Of a stretch of DNA of 64,000 nt, positions 11,686 to 20,722 are shown in pieces (positions within the stretch are counted from its first letter, which is position 1; every line of letters begins with the position of its first letter). Below the pieces are notes generated by a model, which was given only the letters and a program-made list of their open reading frames with translations, did not search any database and was not told the DNA's origin. This stretch comes from Haemophilus haemolyticus (GTDB lineage Bacteria > Pseudomonadota > Gammaproteobacteria > Enterobacterales > Pasteurellaceae): the NCBI RefSeq assembly GCF_003352385.1, contig NZ_CP031243.1, positions 1,802,501 to 1,866,500 of the forward strand. Direction: 5' to 3'. The position numbers were made by a program, and so were the translations under genes.

Positions 11686-13560
11686 ATGACAGAACGTTCA
11701 GCCAATATCATTACCCACGATCCTTTTGGTAGCTTGCTTGGATATGCGCCTGGTGGCGTAGCAATTTATTCCTCAGATTACAATACTGCAGATGATAAAG
11801 AGTTCCCGAATGATGCCGCATTTCGCAGTTATCTAGGGCGAGAATATATGGGCTATAAATGGCAGTGTGTGGAATTTGCTCGTCGTTATTTATATCTCAA
11901 TCATGGCGTTGTGTTTGCCGATGTCGGTATGGCGTATGAGATCTTTTCTTTACGTTTTTTACGCCAAGTGGTGAACGATGCCTTGTTGCCCTTACAGGCA
12001 TTTGCTAATGGTTGCAAACGTAAACCTCAAGCAGGTTCCTTATTAATTTGGCAAGAAGGGGGCGAATTTAAACACACGGGGCATGTGGCAATTATCACTG
12101 AGGTATTGGCTGATAGAATTCAAATCGCCGAGCAAAATGTAATTCATTCCCGCTTGCCAAGTGGCCAGCAATGGACGCGTGAATTGCCGATGATTGTTTC
12201 AGAACAAGGTTATTTTATACAAGATACTTTTGATGATACTAAGATTCTTGGTTGGATGATCCAAACAGACGATACTGAGTTTTCGGAACCCCAACCTTTC
12301 CCAAAATCAATCGCACTTCGGTTACACGCTCATCATGTTGACAATCACGGTCAATTTAGTGAGAAATGGTTAAATGAAAATGAGCCATTTGGTGCGGCAT
12401 ATATTAAAGCAATGAGCGGACATAAAGTGAGCCATTCTGATCAATATCGCTATTTTGCGATGTCTGAAAGTGCTCAACAAGAATTAATTCACGCCACTAA
12501 TGAGCTGCATTTAATGTATTTACATGCGACAGACAAAGTACTCAAAGATGATAGCCTGTTGCAGTATTTCAATATTCCGAAGCTCCTTTGGCCACGCTTA
12601 AGACTTTCTTGGCAAAATCGTCGTTATCAGACGATTACCGGTCGTTTAGATTTCTGTATGAGTGAACGAGGTTTGAAAGTCTATGAATATAATGCCGACT
12701 CAGCTTCTTGCCATGCTGAGGCTGGCGATATTATGAATCGCTGGGCAAAACAAGCTGGTGGCGTATTGGGGGAAAATCCTTCCGATGGCTTGCGTAATGC
12801 ATTAGCTGATTGTTGGCAACATAGTCAAGCCTCAAAATTAGTTCATATTCTGCAAGATCACGATGATGAAGAAGATTACCACGCCATGTTTATGCAACAG
12901 GCATTAGTGCAGGCGGGATTTCAAGCCAAAATTATTCACGGAACTGAAGGCTTACATTGGGATAATCGTGGTCGCCTGATTGATGAGGAAAATAACCAAG
13001 TTCAAACTGTTTGGAAAACTTGGGCATGGGAAACCATGCTAGAACAACTTCGTGAAGATGCAACAGGAATGGAAGTTGCTCCACCTATTCGCACAGGTTA
13101 TCCAGAAGATAAAGTGCGGTTAATTGACGTACTACTTCGTCCAGAAGTGTTGGTTTATGAACCGCTTTGGACGGCAATTCCAAGCAACAAAGCGATTTTG
13201 CCTGTGCTTTGGTCTTTATTCCCTAATCATCGTTATTTGTTAGAGGCAAGTTTTCATCTCACACCAAACTTAATTCAAAACGGCTATGCACAAAAACCAA
13301 TTGCAGGTCGCCGAGGTGATAACGTTAAATTAATTGGTGAAAATAACTCTATGCTAGGCATAACCGATGGACAGTTTAGTCAGCAAGATAGTATCTATCA
13401 ACAACTTTGGTGCTTACCACAAGTGGAAGATCAATATTTGCAAGTCTGTACTTTTACTGTTGGAGGACATTATGGTGGCACTTGCCTACGTTCTGATTCG
13501 AGTCGAGTGATTGTAGGCAATAGTGATATGCAACCATTGAGAGTGTTGAAGGATAAATAA
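11686..13560 (+). CDS. gss: Bifunctional glutathionylspermidine synthetase/amidase
   Basis: 624 residues, close to E. coli Gss (619). The N-terminal CHAP amidase domain has the catalytic Cys61 in GYKWQCVEFARR and the His in HTGHVAII. The C-terminal ATP-grasp-like synthetase domain has YEYNADSASCHAEAG and ends VGGHYGGTCLRSDSSRVI. It couples glutathione to spermidine with ATP and hydrolyses the product. The start at 11686 (MTERSANII) has GGAAG upstream; the longer ORF from 11590 would read through an uptake signal in non-coding-looking sequence. Stands alone, convergent with brnQ. Confidence 0.95.
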   Translation: MTERSANIITHDPFGSLLGYAPGGVAIYSSDYNTADDKEFPNDAAFRSYLGREYMGYKWQCVEFARRYLYLNHGVVFADVGMAYEIFSLRFLRQVVNDALLPLQAFANGCKRKPQAGSLLIWQEGGEFKHTGHVAIITEVLADRIQIAEQNVIHSRLPSGQQWTRELPMIVSEQGYFIQDTFDDTKILGWMIQTDDTEFSEPQPFPKSIALRLHAHHVDNHGQFSEKWLNENEPFGAAYIKAMSGHKVSHSDQYRYFAMSESAQQELIHATNELHLMYLHATDKVLKDDSLLQYFNIPKLLWPRLRLSWQNRRYQTITGRLDFCMSERGLKVYEYNADSASCHAEAGDIMNRWAKQAGGVLGENPSDGLRNALADCWQHSQASKLVHILQDHDDEEDYHAMFMQQALVQAGFQAKIIHGTEGLHWDNRGRLIDEENNQVQTVWKTWAWETMLEQLREDATGMEVAPPIRTGYPEDKVRLIDVLLRPEVLVYEPLWTAIPSNKAILPVLWSLFPNHRYLLEASFHLTPNLIQNGYAQKPIAGRRGDNVKLIGENNSMLGITDGQFSQQDSIYQQLWCLPQVEDQYLQVCTFTVGGHYGGTCLRSDSSRVIVGNSDMQPLRVLKDK

Positions 13561-13574
13561 AACACCTTGTGATA

Positions 13575-14885
13575 TTAAGAATGGGTTTTACGCAATGCTT
13601 TTCCAATTAAAATGCTTGCAACTAACATCACTAAAGTCGGAACCAACCAGGCCATTCCTTCAGATGAAAGAGGGAAGTGTTCCAATAATGAATTAATGCT
13701 TTCTGGTAACATTTTAACGTTATTTAAGCTATCACATAAACTAAAACAAACAGTTACGATTAATGTGCTGTTGTATGTAAATTTGATTGATGGAATTTTT
13801 TTGCGTAAGAATTGCAATAATACAAGCACAATAGCCACTGGATAAATTAATAACAAAGCAGGGATCGTTATGCGAAGTAGATCCGTTAAACCATATTGTG
13901 AAACAGTGATTGTCATTGCGGTAAAAAGTGCGGCCCAAAACGGATAAGAAAAACGTACAGAGAATTTTGAAAAATAGTCAGCAGCGGCACTCGTTACACC
14001 AACAAGGGTTGTTAAGCTCGCTAATACAATAATCCCTGCCATAATCCAAGTACCAGCAGAACCGAATAAGATATTTACATAACGAGAGAAAATTTGTCCG
14101 CCATTAGTTGCACCTTCTGCAACTGCAGCACTAGTCGCACCTAGATAGAAAAGCGAAAAATATAAACCCGCCAGTAAGATGACTGAAACAAATCCGGCTG
14201 AGATAGTGTATTTCACGATATCTTTGGGTTGAGTTACATTTTTTGCTGCGAGTGCACGAGCGACGATTCCACCGAAAGCAATAGCTGCGAGTACGTCCAT
14301 GGTTTGATAACCACTGGTTAATCCGATTAATAAAGAATGGCCATTTTCATACGCTTTACTTGGCGCTTGAATTTCAGATAAAGGTGAAATAAATACAGTG
14401 ACGGCTACAGCAACTAATAACACAAGCAATGCCGGTGTCATGAATTTACCAACACTTGAAATAATGGTATTTGGGCGAATCATAAAGCCCATCGCGATTA
14501 AGTTGAAAATGAGTGAAAAGAGGAAACGAACACTCGCATTATCTTCCACTAATCCTAAAGGTAACCATGCCATTTCGTAAGCAACATTCGTGATACGAGG
14601 CATTGCAAAAGTGGAGCCAATGGTTAGATAAAGTATAACGAGAAAACCAGTGCCCGCCCATTTAGGTAAATCTTTCGTGAGTTCTTCACCACGACCTAAA
14701 ATAGATACAATAACAAGTGTAATAAAAGGCATTAAAACGCCGGTTAATACAAAACCGAAGGAGGCGCCTGCCCAATGCTGTCCGGCGGTGAAGCCTTCCA
14801 TTGGCGGAAAAATGATGTTACCTGCGCCTAAAAATAAGGCGAAGATCATCATTCCTAAAACGATAATATCTTTACGTGAAAACAT
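13575..14885 (-). CDS. brnQ: Branched-chain amino acid:cation symporter (LIVCS family)
   Basis: 436 residues with about twelve hydrophobic segments. The N-terminus MFSRKDIIVLGMMIFALFLG followed by GAGNIIFPPMEG is the BrnQ signature. Takes up leucine, isoleucine and valine with Na+ or H+. Divergent from nhaA across a 226-base gap, which is notable because both depend on the sodium gradient. The 15-base gap to gss leaves no room for a separate terminator. Confidence 0.93.
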   Translation of the reverse strand: MFSRKDIIVLGMMIFALFLGAGNIIFPPMEGFTAGQHWAGASFGFVLTGVLMPFITLVIVSILGRGEELTKDLPKWAGTGFLVILYLTIGSTFAMPRITNVAYEMAWLPLGLVEDNASVRFLFSLIFNLIAMGFMIRPNTIISSVGKFMTPALLVLLVAVAVTVFISPLSEIQAPSKAYENGHSLLIGLTSGYQTMDVLAAIAFGGIVARALAAKNVTQPKDIVKYTISAGFVSVILLAGLYFSLFYLGATSAAVAEGATNGGQIFSRYVNILFGSAGTWIMAGIIVLASLTTLVGVTSAAADYFSKFSVRFSYPFWAALFTAMTITVSQYGLTDLLRITIPALLLIYPVAIVLVLLQFLRKKIPSIKFTYNSTLIVTVCFSLCDSLNNVKMLPESINSLLEHFPLSSEGMAWLVPTLVMLVASILIGKALRKTHS

Positions 14886-14991
14886 AATTTTTTGACTCTA
14901 AAAATAAAAAGGCCTGCATTCTACTACAAAGTGTAGAAAATCCCTATTCTGTAAAACTAAAAATGTGAATTTCGTCACAATATGAAGAATC

Positions 14992-15009
14992 TTATCGACA
15001 ATTCGATAA
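14992..15009. promoter_or_regulatory. Palindrome upstream of nhaA
   Basis: TTATCGA-CAAT-TCGATAA, perfect 7-bp arms, lies about 105 bases ahead of the nhaA start in the brnQ/nhaA divergent gap. Could be a regulator site; no regulator gene is adjacent. Confidence 0.3.
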
Positions 15010-15111
15010 AAATCCCTGCAAAATCGACCGCACTTTTTCCTTTGAGGGCAAAAATATGCTAGGATTCAGCCTTTGTTAATTTTTTGTTATTTATTTTGGG
15101 AAGGAGTTTGC

Positions 15112-16278
15112 GTGGTACAACTGATTCAACGCTTTTTAAAATTAGAATCCGCTGGTGGTATTTTGTTGCTTTTTTCTGCTGCAGTAGCGATGTTGCTGGC
15201 TAATTCGCCATTAAGCAGTCAATATAATGATTTCTTGAATTTGCCAGTCAGTTTGCAAATTGGCAGTTTCTCTATTAATAAAACCTTAATCCACTGGATT
15301 AACGATGGTTTTATGGCGGTGTTTTTTGTGTTAGTGGGAATGGAAGTTAAAAAAGAATTATTCGAAGGCGCACTTTCTTCCTACCAACAAGCTATTTTCC
15401 CTGCTATTGCTGCGGTGGGGGGAATGATCGTGCCCGCATTGGTTTATTGGTTCATTGCAAAACAGGATCCTAGCCTTGCAAACGGCTGGGCTATTCCTAT
15501 GGCGACTGATATCGCTTTTGCGCTTGGTATCATGGCATTATTGAGTAAGCAAGTACCATTGCCCCTAAAGATTTTTTTACTCGCACTCGCTATTATTGAT
15601 GACTTAGGCGCGATTGTTGTAATTGCGCTGTTCTTCTCTCATGAATTAAGTGTACAGGCTCTAATTTTCTCAGGTATTTCTATTTTGACTTTGGTTTTAT
15701 TAAACCGCTTTAGAGTTAGTGCACTTTGTGCCTATATGGTGATAGGGGCAATTTTATGGGCATCTGTTTTAAAATCTGGTGTTCATGCGACGTTGGCTGG
15801 TGTGATTATTGGTTTTTGTATTCCATTAAAAGGTAAAAAAGGTGAACGACCGTTACATGATTTTGAGCACATTCTAGCGCCTTGGTCATCCTTCGTTATT
15901 TTACCGCTCTTTGCATTTGCCAATGCAGGTGTTAGTTTTGACGGTATTGATGTGAGTATGATTTCATCGCCATTATTATTGGCTATCGCGTGCGGTTTAA
16001 TTATAGGTAAACCAGTCGGCGTTTTCGGATTTAGTTATATTTCCGTTAAGTTGGGATTAGCTAAATTACCGGATGGAATCAATTTTAAACAAATTTTTGC
16101 GGTCGCAGTTTTATGTGGTATCGGCTTTACGATGTCAATGTTCTTAGCAAGCCTTGCTTTTGATGCAGATGCTGGAGAAAGTGTCAATACGCTTTCTCGT
16201 TTAGGTATTTTACTTGGTTCAACCGTTTCAGCAACGCTTGGGTATTTATTCTTAAAACAAACGGCAAAACGAAGCTAA
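15112..16278 (+). CDS. nhaA: Na+/H+ antiporter NhaA
   Basis: Exchanges internal Na+ for protons for salt and alkaline-pH tolerance. The GTG at 15112 is chosen because AAGGAG sits 5 bases upstream and the product is then 388 residues, the length of E. coli NhaA; the upstream ATG at 15073 would add residues not seen in the family. The two essential aspartates are in the TDIAFALGI and [17 protein letters not shown] segments. Around twelve transmembrane segments. Confidence 0.95.
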   Translation: MVQLIQRFLKLESAGGILLLFSAAVAMLLANSPLSSQYNDFLNLPVSLQIGSFSINKTLIHWINDGFMAVFFVLVGMEVKKELFEGALSSYQQAIFPAIAAVGGMIVPALVYWFIAKQDPSLANGWAIPMATDIAFALGIMALLSKQVPLPLKIFLLALAIIDDLGAIVVIALFFSHELSVQALIFSGISILTLVLLNRFRVSALCAYMVIGAILWASVLKSGVHATLAGVIIGFCIPLKGKKGERPLHDFEHILAPWSSFVILPLFAFANAGVSFDGIDVSMISSPLLLAIACGLIIGKPVGVFGFSYISVKLGLAKLPDGINFKQIFAVAVLCGIGFTMSMFLASLAFDADAGESVNTLSRLGILLGSTVSATLGYLFLKQTAKRS

Positions 16279-16332
16279 TCATACACAAAGTGCGGTAAAT
16301 TGAGCTGCAGCCCTAAAAGTTGGACTAAATAA

Positions 16333-16449
16333 GCGACCGATGACATACAAAGCATGTCAAGAAAAGAAAACTATCTAGACAATGCGGAAATAGAAAGTTT
16401 ATTTGGTCGATTAAAAACGGAATGTTTTTATAGTTGGAGTTTAACTAAA
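16333..16449 (+). pseudogene. IS3-family transposase (orfB) C-terminal remnant
   Basis: Between stop codons at 16330 and 16447 the frame reads TDDIQSMSRKENYLDNA, then EIESLFGRLKTECFY. This matches the catalytic-glutamate region of IS3/IS150-type integrase-like transposases (usual form QSMSRKGNCYDNAVMESFFGRLK). Nothing upstream restores the rest of the gene, so it is a relic of an old insertion beside nhaA. It leads directly into hairpin repeat copy 2. Confidence 0.8.
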
Positions 16450-16540
16450 ATTAAAAGGACTGAGTCCGATACAATATCGTCATCAGTCCTTAAGTAAATA
16501 GCCCAGTTTTTTAGGCTCAGATGAAATTTACCGAACTTTT
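16443..16540 (-). repeat. ~100-bp hairpin repeat, copy 2 (also terminator of clpB)
   Basis: Near-identical to 5328-5425 and in the same orientation. Stem AAGGACTGA (16456-16464)/TCAGTCCTT (16484-16492) with the same inner CGATA/TATCG hairpin. The flank diverges (AGCCCAGTTTTTTAGG here). It is placed as terminator for clpB, just as copy 1 is for rlmB. The uptake signal at its end is degenerate (ACCGAACTT). Confidence 0.75.
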
Positions 16541-16547
16541 TTAATAC

Positions 16548-19118
16548 CTATTGTCTAGCTTGAACTTCTGCGTTGGCGTAATCAATGGTAACAACCTTAC
16601 CAGGTAATAACGCACCAGATAGAATTTGTTGTGCCAAGCTGTTTTCGATCTCTTGTTGAATTGCACGTTTCAATGGACGCGCGCCATAAATTGGGTCGTA
16701 CCCCACTTCACCAATGAAATCTAATAAAGCATCGGTAAACACCAATTCGTAACCACGAGTTTCCATACGTTTTGTCAAACGTTCTAATTGAATATTGGCT
16801 ATTGCACGGATATTTTCTTTACCAAGCGGATGGAATACCACGGTCTCGTCAATACGGTTGATAAATTCCGGGCGGAAATGTTGCCCCACTACAGACATCA
16901 CTAAGGCTTTCATTTCGCTATAGCTTTCATCTTTGTTACCTTGGATTAAATCAGAACCTAAGTTAGAGGTCATGATCACCACCGTATTACGGAAGTCCAC
17001 AGTACGACCTTGCCCGTCAGTTAAACGACCATCATCTAACACTTGCAACAAGATGTTGAACACATCTGCATGGGCTTTTTCCACTTCATCGAGCAAAATG
17101 ACCGAATATGGACGACGACGAACAGCCTCAGTTAAATAACCACCTTCTTCATATCCAACATAGCCTGGAGGTGCACCAACTAAGCGAGAGACACTGTGTT
17201 TTTCCATAAACTCTGACATATCAATGCGCACCATCGCATCTTCACTATCAAACAAGAATTTAGCCAAGGTTTTACAAAGCTCTGTTTTACCCACACCTGT
17301 TGGCCCAAGGAACAAGAAAGAACCAATTGGGCGATTAGGATCAGAAAGACCAGCGCGGCTACGACGAATCGCGTTCGCGACGGCATCAACCGCTTCTTCT
17401 TGACCAATCACTCGTTTATGTAGTTCATCTTCCATGCGCAAGAGTTTTTCTTTCTCGCCTTCCATCATTTTTGATACTGGAATGCCTGTGGCTTTAGAAA
17501 GCACTTCTGCGATTTCTTCATCCGTGACGCGATAGCGTAAAAGCGTCATTTCTTTTCCTTCGCTAGTTTCAGCTTGCTCAAGTTGCTTTTCAAGAGCAGG
17601 GATGCGGCCATATTGCAACTCAGACATTTTAGCTAAATCACCCGCACGACGAGCTTGTTCTAGTTCGGTTTTTGCAGTATCTAATTCTTGTTTAATATGT
17701 TGAGAGCCAGAAAGCGTTGCTTTTTCAGATTTCCACACTTCTTCAAGTTCAGCATATTCACGTTCTTTTTCAGCCAATTCTTTCTCTAACATTTCTAAAC
17801 GTTTGCGACTTGCTTCGTCTTCTTCTTTTTGTAACGCTTGTTGTTCCAATTTTAATTGAATAATACGACGTTCAAGACGATCCAGCGGTTCAGGTTTAGA
17901 ATCTATTTCCATACGAATGCTAGACGCCGCTTCATCAATCAAATCAATCGCTTTATCAGGTAACTGACGATCGGAAATATAACGATGTGAAAGCGTTGCC
18001 GCAGCGACAATCGCAGGGTCAGTAATATCTACATGGTGGTGAATTTCATAACGTTCTTTCAAACCACGTAAGATCGCAATAGTATCTTCTACACTTGGTT
18101 CGTCCACAAATACTTTTTGGAAACGGCGTTCAAGTGCGGCATCTTTTTCAATATATTGACGATATTCGTCTAACGTTGTTGCACCCACACAATGTAATTC
18201 ACCGCGCGCTAAACTTGGTTTTAATAAGTTACCCGCATCCATCGCACCATCGGTTTTACCCGCGCCGACCATAGTATGAATTTCATCAATAAAGAGGATA
18301 ACGCGACCTTCTTCTTTCGAAAGTTCATTGAGAACCGCTTTTAAACGCTCTTCAAATTCACCACGATATTTCGCACCAGCAATCAACGCCCCCATATCTA
18401 ATGAAAGTACGCGTTTATTTTTCAAACCTTCTGGCACTTCACCATTTACAATGCGTTGTGCCAAACCTTCGACAATAGCGGTTTTACCTACACCCGGCTC
18501 ACCAATTAACACTGGGTTGTTTTTGGTACGACGTTGTAATACTTGAATGGCTCGACGAATTTCTTCATCACGTCCAATTACAGGATCAAGTTTGCCACTT
18601 TCTGCACGAGCAGTTAAATCAATTGTATATTTTTCTAATGCTTGTCTGCTTTCTTCTGCATTTTGATCGTTCACGTTTTGTCCCCCTCTAATTTGCTGAA
18701 TGGCTTGCGAAATTTGTTCTTTTTTCGCACCGCACTTTTTCAAAATATCGCTGAGCGCTCCTCGTTCTTCTAAAGCTGCAAGCAAAAACAATTCGCTCGA
18801 AATAAATTTATCTTGGTTTTGTTGTGCAAATTTATCGCATAAATTAAGTAAATTAATGAGCTGGCGTGAAAGTTGTACATCACCGCCATTGCCAATAACC
18901 TGTGGCAATTTATTTAGTTCAGTCTTTAATTCATTACGCAATAAAGTTACATTTACGCCACTTGCAGTTAAAATTGGTGCAATTGAACCGCCCTGTTGAT
19001 TTAACAGTGCAGTCAATAAATGCACGGGTTCAATAAATTGATTATCTTTTCCGATAGCAAGTGATTGTGCTTCGCTTAAAGCTTCTTGGAACTTTGTTGT
19101 AAATTTTTCAATGTTCAT
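16548..19118 (-). CDS. clpB: ATP-dependent disaggregase ClpB
   Basis: 856 residues, full length for ClpB. N-domain (1-145), first AAA+ module with Walker A GEPGVGKT and Walker [11 protein letters not shown], the long ClpB-specific middle coiled coil (about 410-525), and a second AAA+ module with GPTGVGKT and LLDEVEKAH. Works with DnaK/DnaJ/GrpE to rescue aggregated proteins. The start has GAGGAAA upstream. The minus strand at 19185-19191 carries CTTGAAA, the sigma-32 -35 sequence, but I see no good -10, so heat-shock control is only suggested. Confidence 0.97.
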   Translation of the reverse strand: MNIEKFTTKFQEALSEAQSLAIGKDNQFIEPVHLLTALLNQQGGSIAPILTASGVNVTLLRNELKTELNKLPQVIGNGGDVQLSRQLINLLNLCDKFAQQNQDKFISSELFLLAALEERGALSDILKKCGAKKEQISQAIQQIRGGQNVNDQNAEESRQALEKYTIDLTARAESGKLDPVIGRDEEIRRAIQVLQRRTKNNPVLIGEPGVGKTAIVEGLAQRIVNGEVPEGLKNKRVLSLDMGALIAGAKYRGEFEERLKAVLNELSKEEGRVILFIDEIHTMVGAGKTDGAMDAGNLLKPSLARGELHCVGATTLDEYRQYIEKDAALERRFQKVFVDEPSVEDTIAILRGLKERYEIHHHVDITDPAIVAAATLSHRYISDRQLPDKAIDLIDEAASSIRMEIDSKPEPLDRLERRIIQLKLEQQALQKEEDEASRKRLEMLEKELAEKEREYAELEEVWKSEKATLSGSQHIKQELDTAKTELEQARRAGDLAKMSELQYGRIPALEKQLEQAETSEGKEMTLLRYRVTDEEIAEVLSKATGIPVSKMMEGEKEKLLRMEDELHKRVIGQEEAVDAVANAIRRSRAGLSDPNRPIGSFLFLGPTGVGKTELCKTLAKFLFDSEDAMVRIDMSEFMEKHSVSRLVGAPPGYVGYEEGGYLTEAVRRRPYSVILLDEVEKAHADVFNILLQVLDDGRLTDGQGRTVDFRNTVVIMTSNLGSDLIQGNKDESYSEMKALVMSVVGQHFRPEFINRIDETVVFHPLGKENIRAIANIQLERLTKRMETRGYELVFTDALLDFIGEVGYDPIYGARPLKRAIQQEIENSLAQQILSGALLPGKVVTIDYANAEVQARQ

Positions 19119-19246
19119 ACACTTTCCTCAATTTGGTTTTGGCTTTCGCCGTTTGCTCAAATTAAGTAAGATCGTTTAAAAGGATTTCAAGAGAAAAAAT
19201 GAAATATTTTTGATTTTATCTATCAATAAAAATTTGATGATAGGTT

Positions 19247-19810
19247 TCAACCTACCAAAATATCGAACAGTGGCACATCCCAATGCTCAGTGGGAAGATT
19301 TTCTACTTGCTGACATTGATGCGCTAAACCAACTGGAATAAAAGACTTATTTTGCCAATTCTGCAAGGTGCGATCATAAAATCCACCGCCCATGCCAAGG
19401 CGGTTTCCCTGTTTATCAAAAGCCACCAATGGCGTAAACAAAATATCCAGTTCATTTAATGGCAAAACATTTTGAACATTCAGCTTTGGCTCCCAAATAC
19501 CAAACTGATTTTGTTTCATTGGCGTATCAGGTAAATAGCGTAAAAACAATAAATGATGTTTAGTAAAAGGATGTAAAACAGGCAAATACACATTTTTGTT
19601 TTGCATCCAAAGGGATTGGATTAGGGCTTTTGTAGAAATTTCGCCATCAAAAGAAAAATATAATGCAATATTTTGGGCTTGTCGTTGCTCGATAAGATTT
19701 AACGCCTGTTGAGTAACCGATTGCTCAGCTTTTTTCTGTTGAAGTGCGGTTAAATTTGCTCGTATTTTTCGAATGTCAGAGCGGATTTGCTGGCGTTTTT
19801 GAGTATTCAT
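19247..19810 (-). CDS. ygfA: 5-formyltetrahydrofolate cyclo-ligase
   Basis: Converts 5-formyl-THF to 5,10-methenyl-THF with ATP. About 187 residues. N-terminal KRQQIRSDIRKIRANL is typical, and the C-terminal nucleotide-binding region reads GNRLGMGGGFYDRTL. The ORF can be extended to 19879, but that extension lies in the 6S RNA closing stem, so the start at 19810 (MNTQKRQQ) is preferred; an ATG two codons upstream (19816) is possible. Neither has a clear ribosome site. Location directly after ssrS is as in E. coli. Confidence 0.9.
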   Translation of the reverse strand: MNTQKRQQIRSDIRKIRANLTALQQKKAEQSVTQQALNLIEQRQAQNIALYFSFDGEISTKALIQSLWMQNKNVYLPVLHPFTKHHLLFLRYLPDTPMKQNQFGIWEPKLNVQNVLPLNELDILFTPLVAFDKQGNRLGMGGGFYDRTLQNWQNKSFIPVGLAHQCQQVENLPTEHWDVPLFDILVG

Positions 19811-19829
19811 AGACATGAAAGGAGAAGAT

Positions 19830-20028
19830 AGAACCCAGAGTGCCGCTGCGGGCAGTAGTCCTTGAACCCGACGGTTCAAGGAAATCAGTTGATACCGTTT
19901 TCAGGTTTCTTAGCCCAATGAACGAGTCAAAGGTTAAGCCTACACACCAACGATAGGAAACCAATTTATAAGATTTAAAGTATCGGCTCAGGGACATAGC
20001 CTACTGACGAACACTCCAGGTAATTCTT
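19830..20028 (-). ncRNA. ssrS: 6S RNA
   Basis: The minus strand shows the conserved CCCTGAGCCGATA near the 5' end and the CCTTGAACC/GGTTCAAGG hairpin near the 3' end. A closing stem pairs ACCTGGAGTG (20021-20012) with CACTCTGGGT (19842-19833), ten pairs with two G-U. Between them is the large open bubble that mimics a melted promoter and sequesters sigma-70 RNA polymerase in stationary phase. It lies between zapA and the cyclo-ligase gene as in E. coli. Ends are approximate. Confidence 0.93.
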
Positions 20029-20036
20029 ATAGGTTT

Positions 20037-20065
20037 ATACTAGCCCAAATTCTCAGTATTGACTA
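20037..20065 (-). promoter_or_regulatory. Probable proximal promoter of 6S RNA
   Basis: On the minus strand TAGTCA (-35, 20065-20060) and TAGTAT (-10, 20042-20037) are 17 bp apart, placing the start near 20030. A further TTGACA at 20080-20075 could serve a second upstream promoter. Confidence 0.55.
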
Positions 20066-20270
20066 GCATTTATTTGTCAATTTTAACGAGTTGATTATAA
20101 AACGACAAAAGAGTGTGATAACACAAATTAGTTTTAGGTATTTCTTTATCTTGGAGAGGAGAATCTAAAGAATATAGCGGTGACTTAAGTGATTTTTAAC
20201 TGATTGCTCTGAATTAACTACATCTTTTAATTTTAAAAAATCTCAGCTCTATTTCACCGCACTTTCCAAT

Positions 20271-20573
20271 TTAATATTGTTCTTTATTGACACGGATATT
20301 TTCTAACGAATGGTCTAATTGCTGGATACCCGTTCTCAATACCTCTTCAATTTTAGCCGCTTTATTTTTTTCTTGGCTTAATTCAAAACTCAAATTAAGC
20401 GCCACAATAGAAAGCACACGATCAAGCTGAATAAGGCCTGTCTTTTCTTTCATTTCAGAAACCAATATATCTAAATTACGGGCAGCTTGGCGCAGTAATT
20501 CTTCTTGCTCAACGGGCACATTTAAACGCAAGACCTGACCCAAAACTAAAATTTCGACCAATTTTAACGACAT
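20271..20573 (-). CDS. zapA: Cell division protein ZapA
   Basis: 100 residues, the normal size. The N-terminal globular FtsZ-binding part (MSLKLVEILVLGQVLRL, then EELLRQAARNLD) is followed by a C-terminal coiled coil (about 45-95). ZapA tetramers bundle FtsZ filaments at midcell. Upstream of 6S RNA on the same strand, the arrangement seen in other gamma-proteobacteria; divergent from polA. Confidence 0.92.
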   Translation of the reverse strand: MSLKLVEILVLGQVLRLNVPVEQEELLRQAARNLDILVSEMKEKTGLIQLDRVLSIVALNLSFELSQEKNKAAKIEEVLRTGIQQLDHSLENIRVNKEQY

Positions 20574-20722
20574 TTGATTTCCTTAAATTAAATATTTGAG
20601 TGGCTGATATTATGCCATAGCAAAAAACGTTCGTCACAAATTTTACATTGAATCCGCCGTTCGCTCATCACCATAAATTACGTTATAATGCTCGCATTTT
20701 TTCAGTTTAAAACGAGATTTTT

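Noticed and set aside
13920..13940. Perfect uptake signal inside brnQ
   Set aside because: It reads AAGTGCGGC, one base off the 9-mer core.
19811..19879. Longer N-terminus for the 5-formyl-THF cyclo-ligase
   Set aside because: The extension is the 3' strand of the 6S RNA stem, and the shorter start fits the family.
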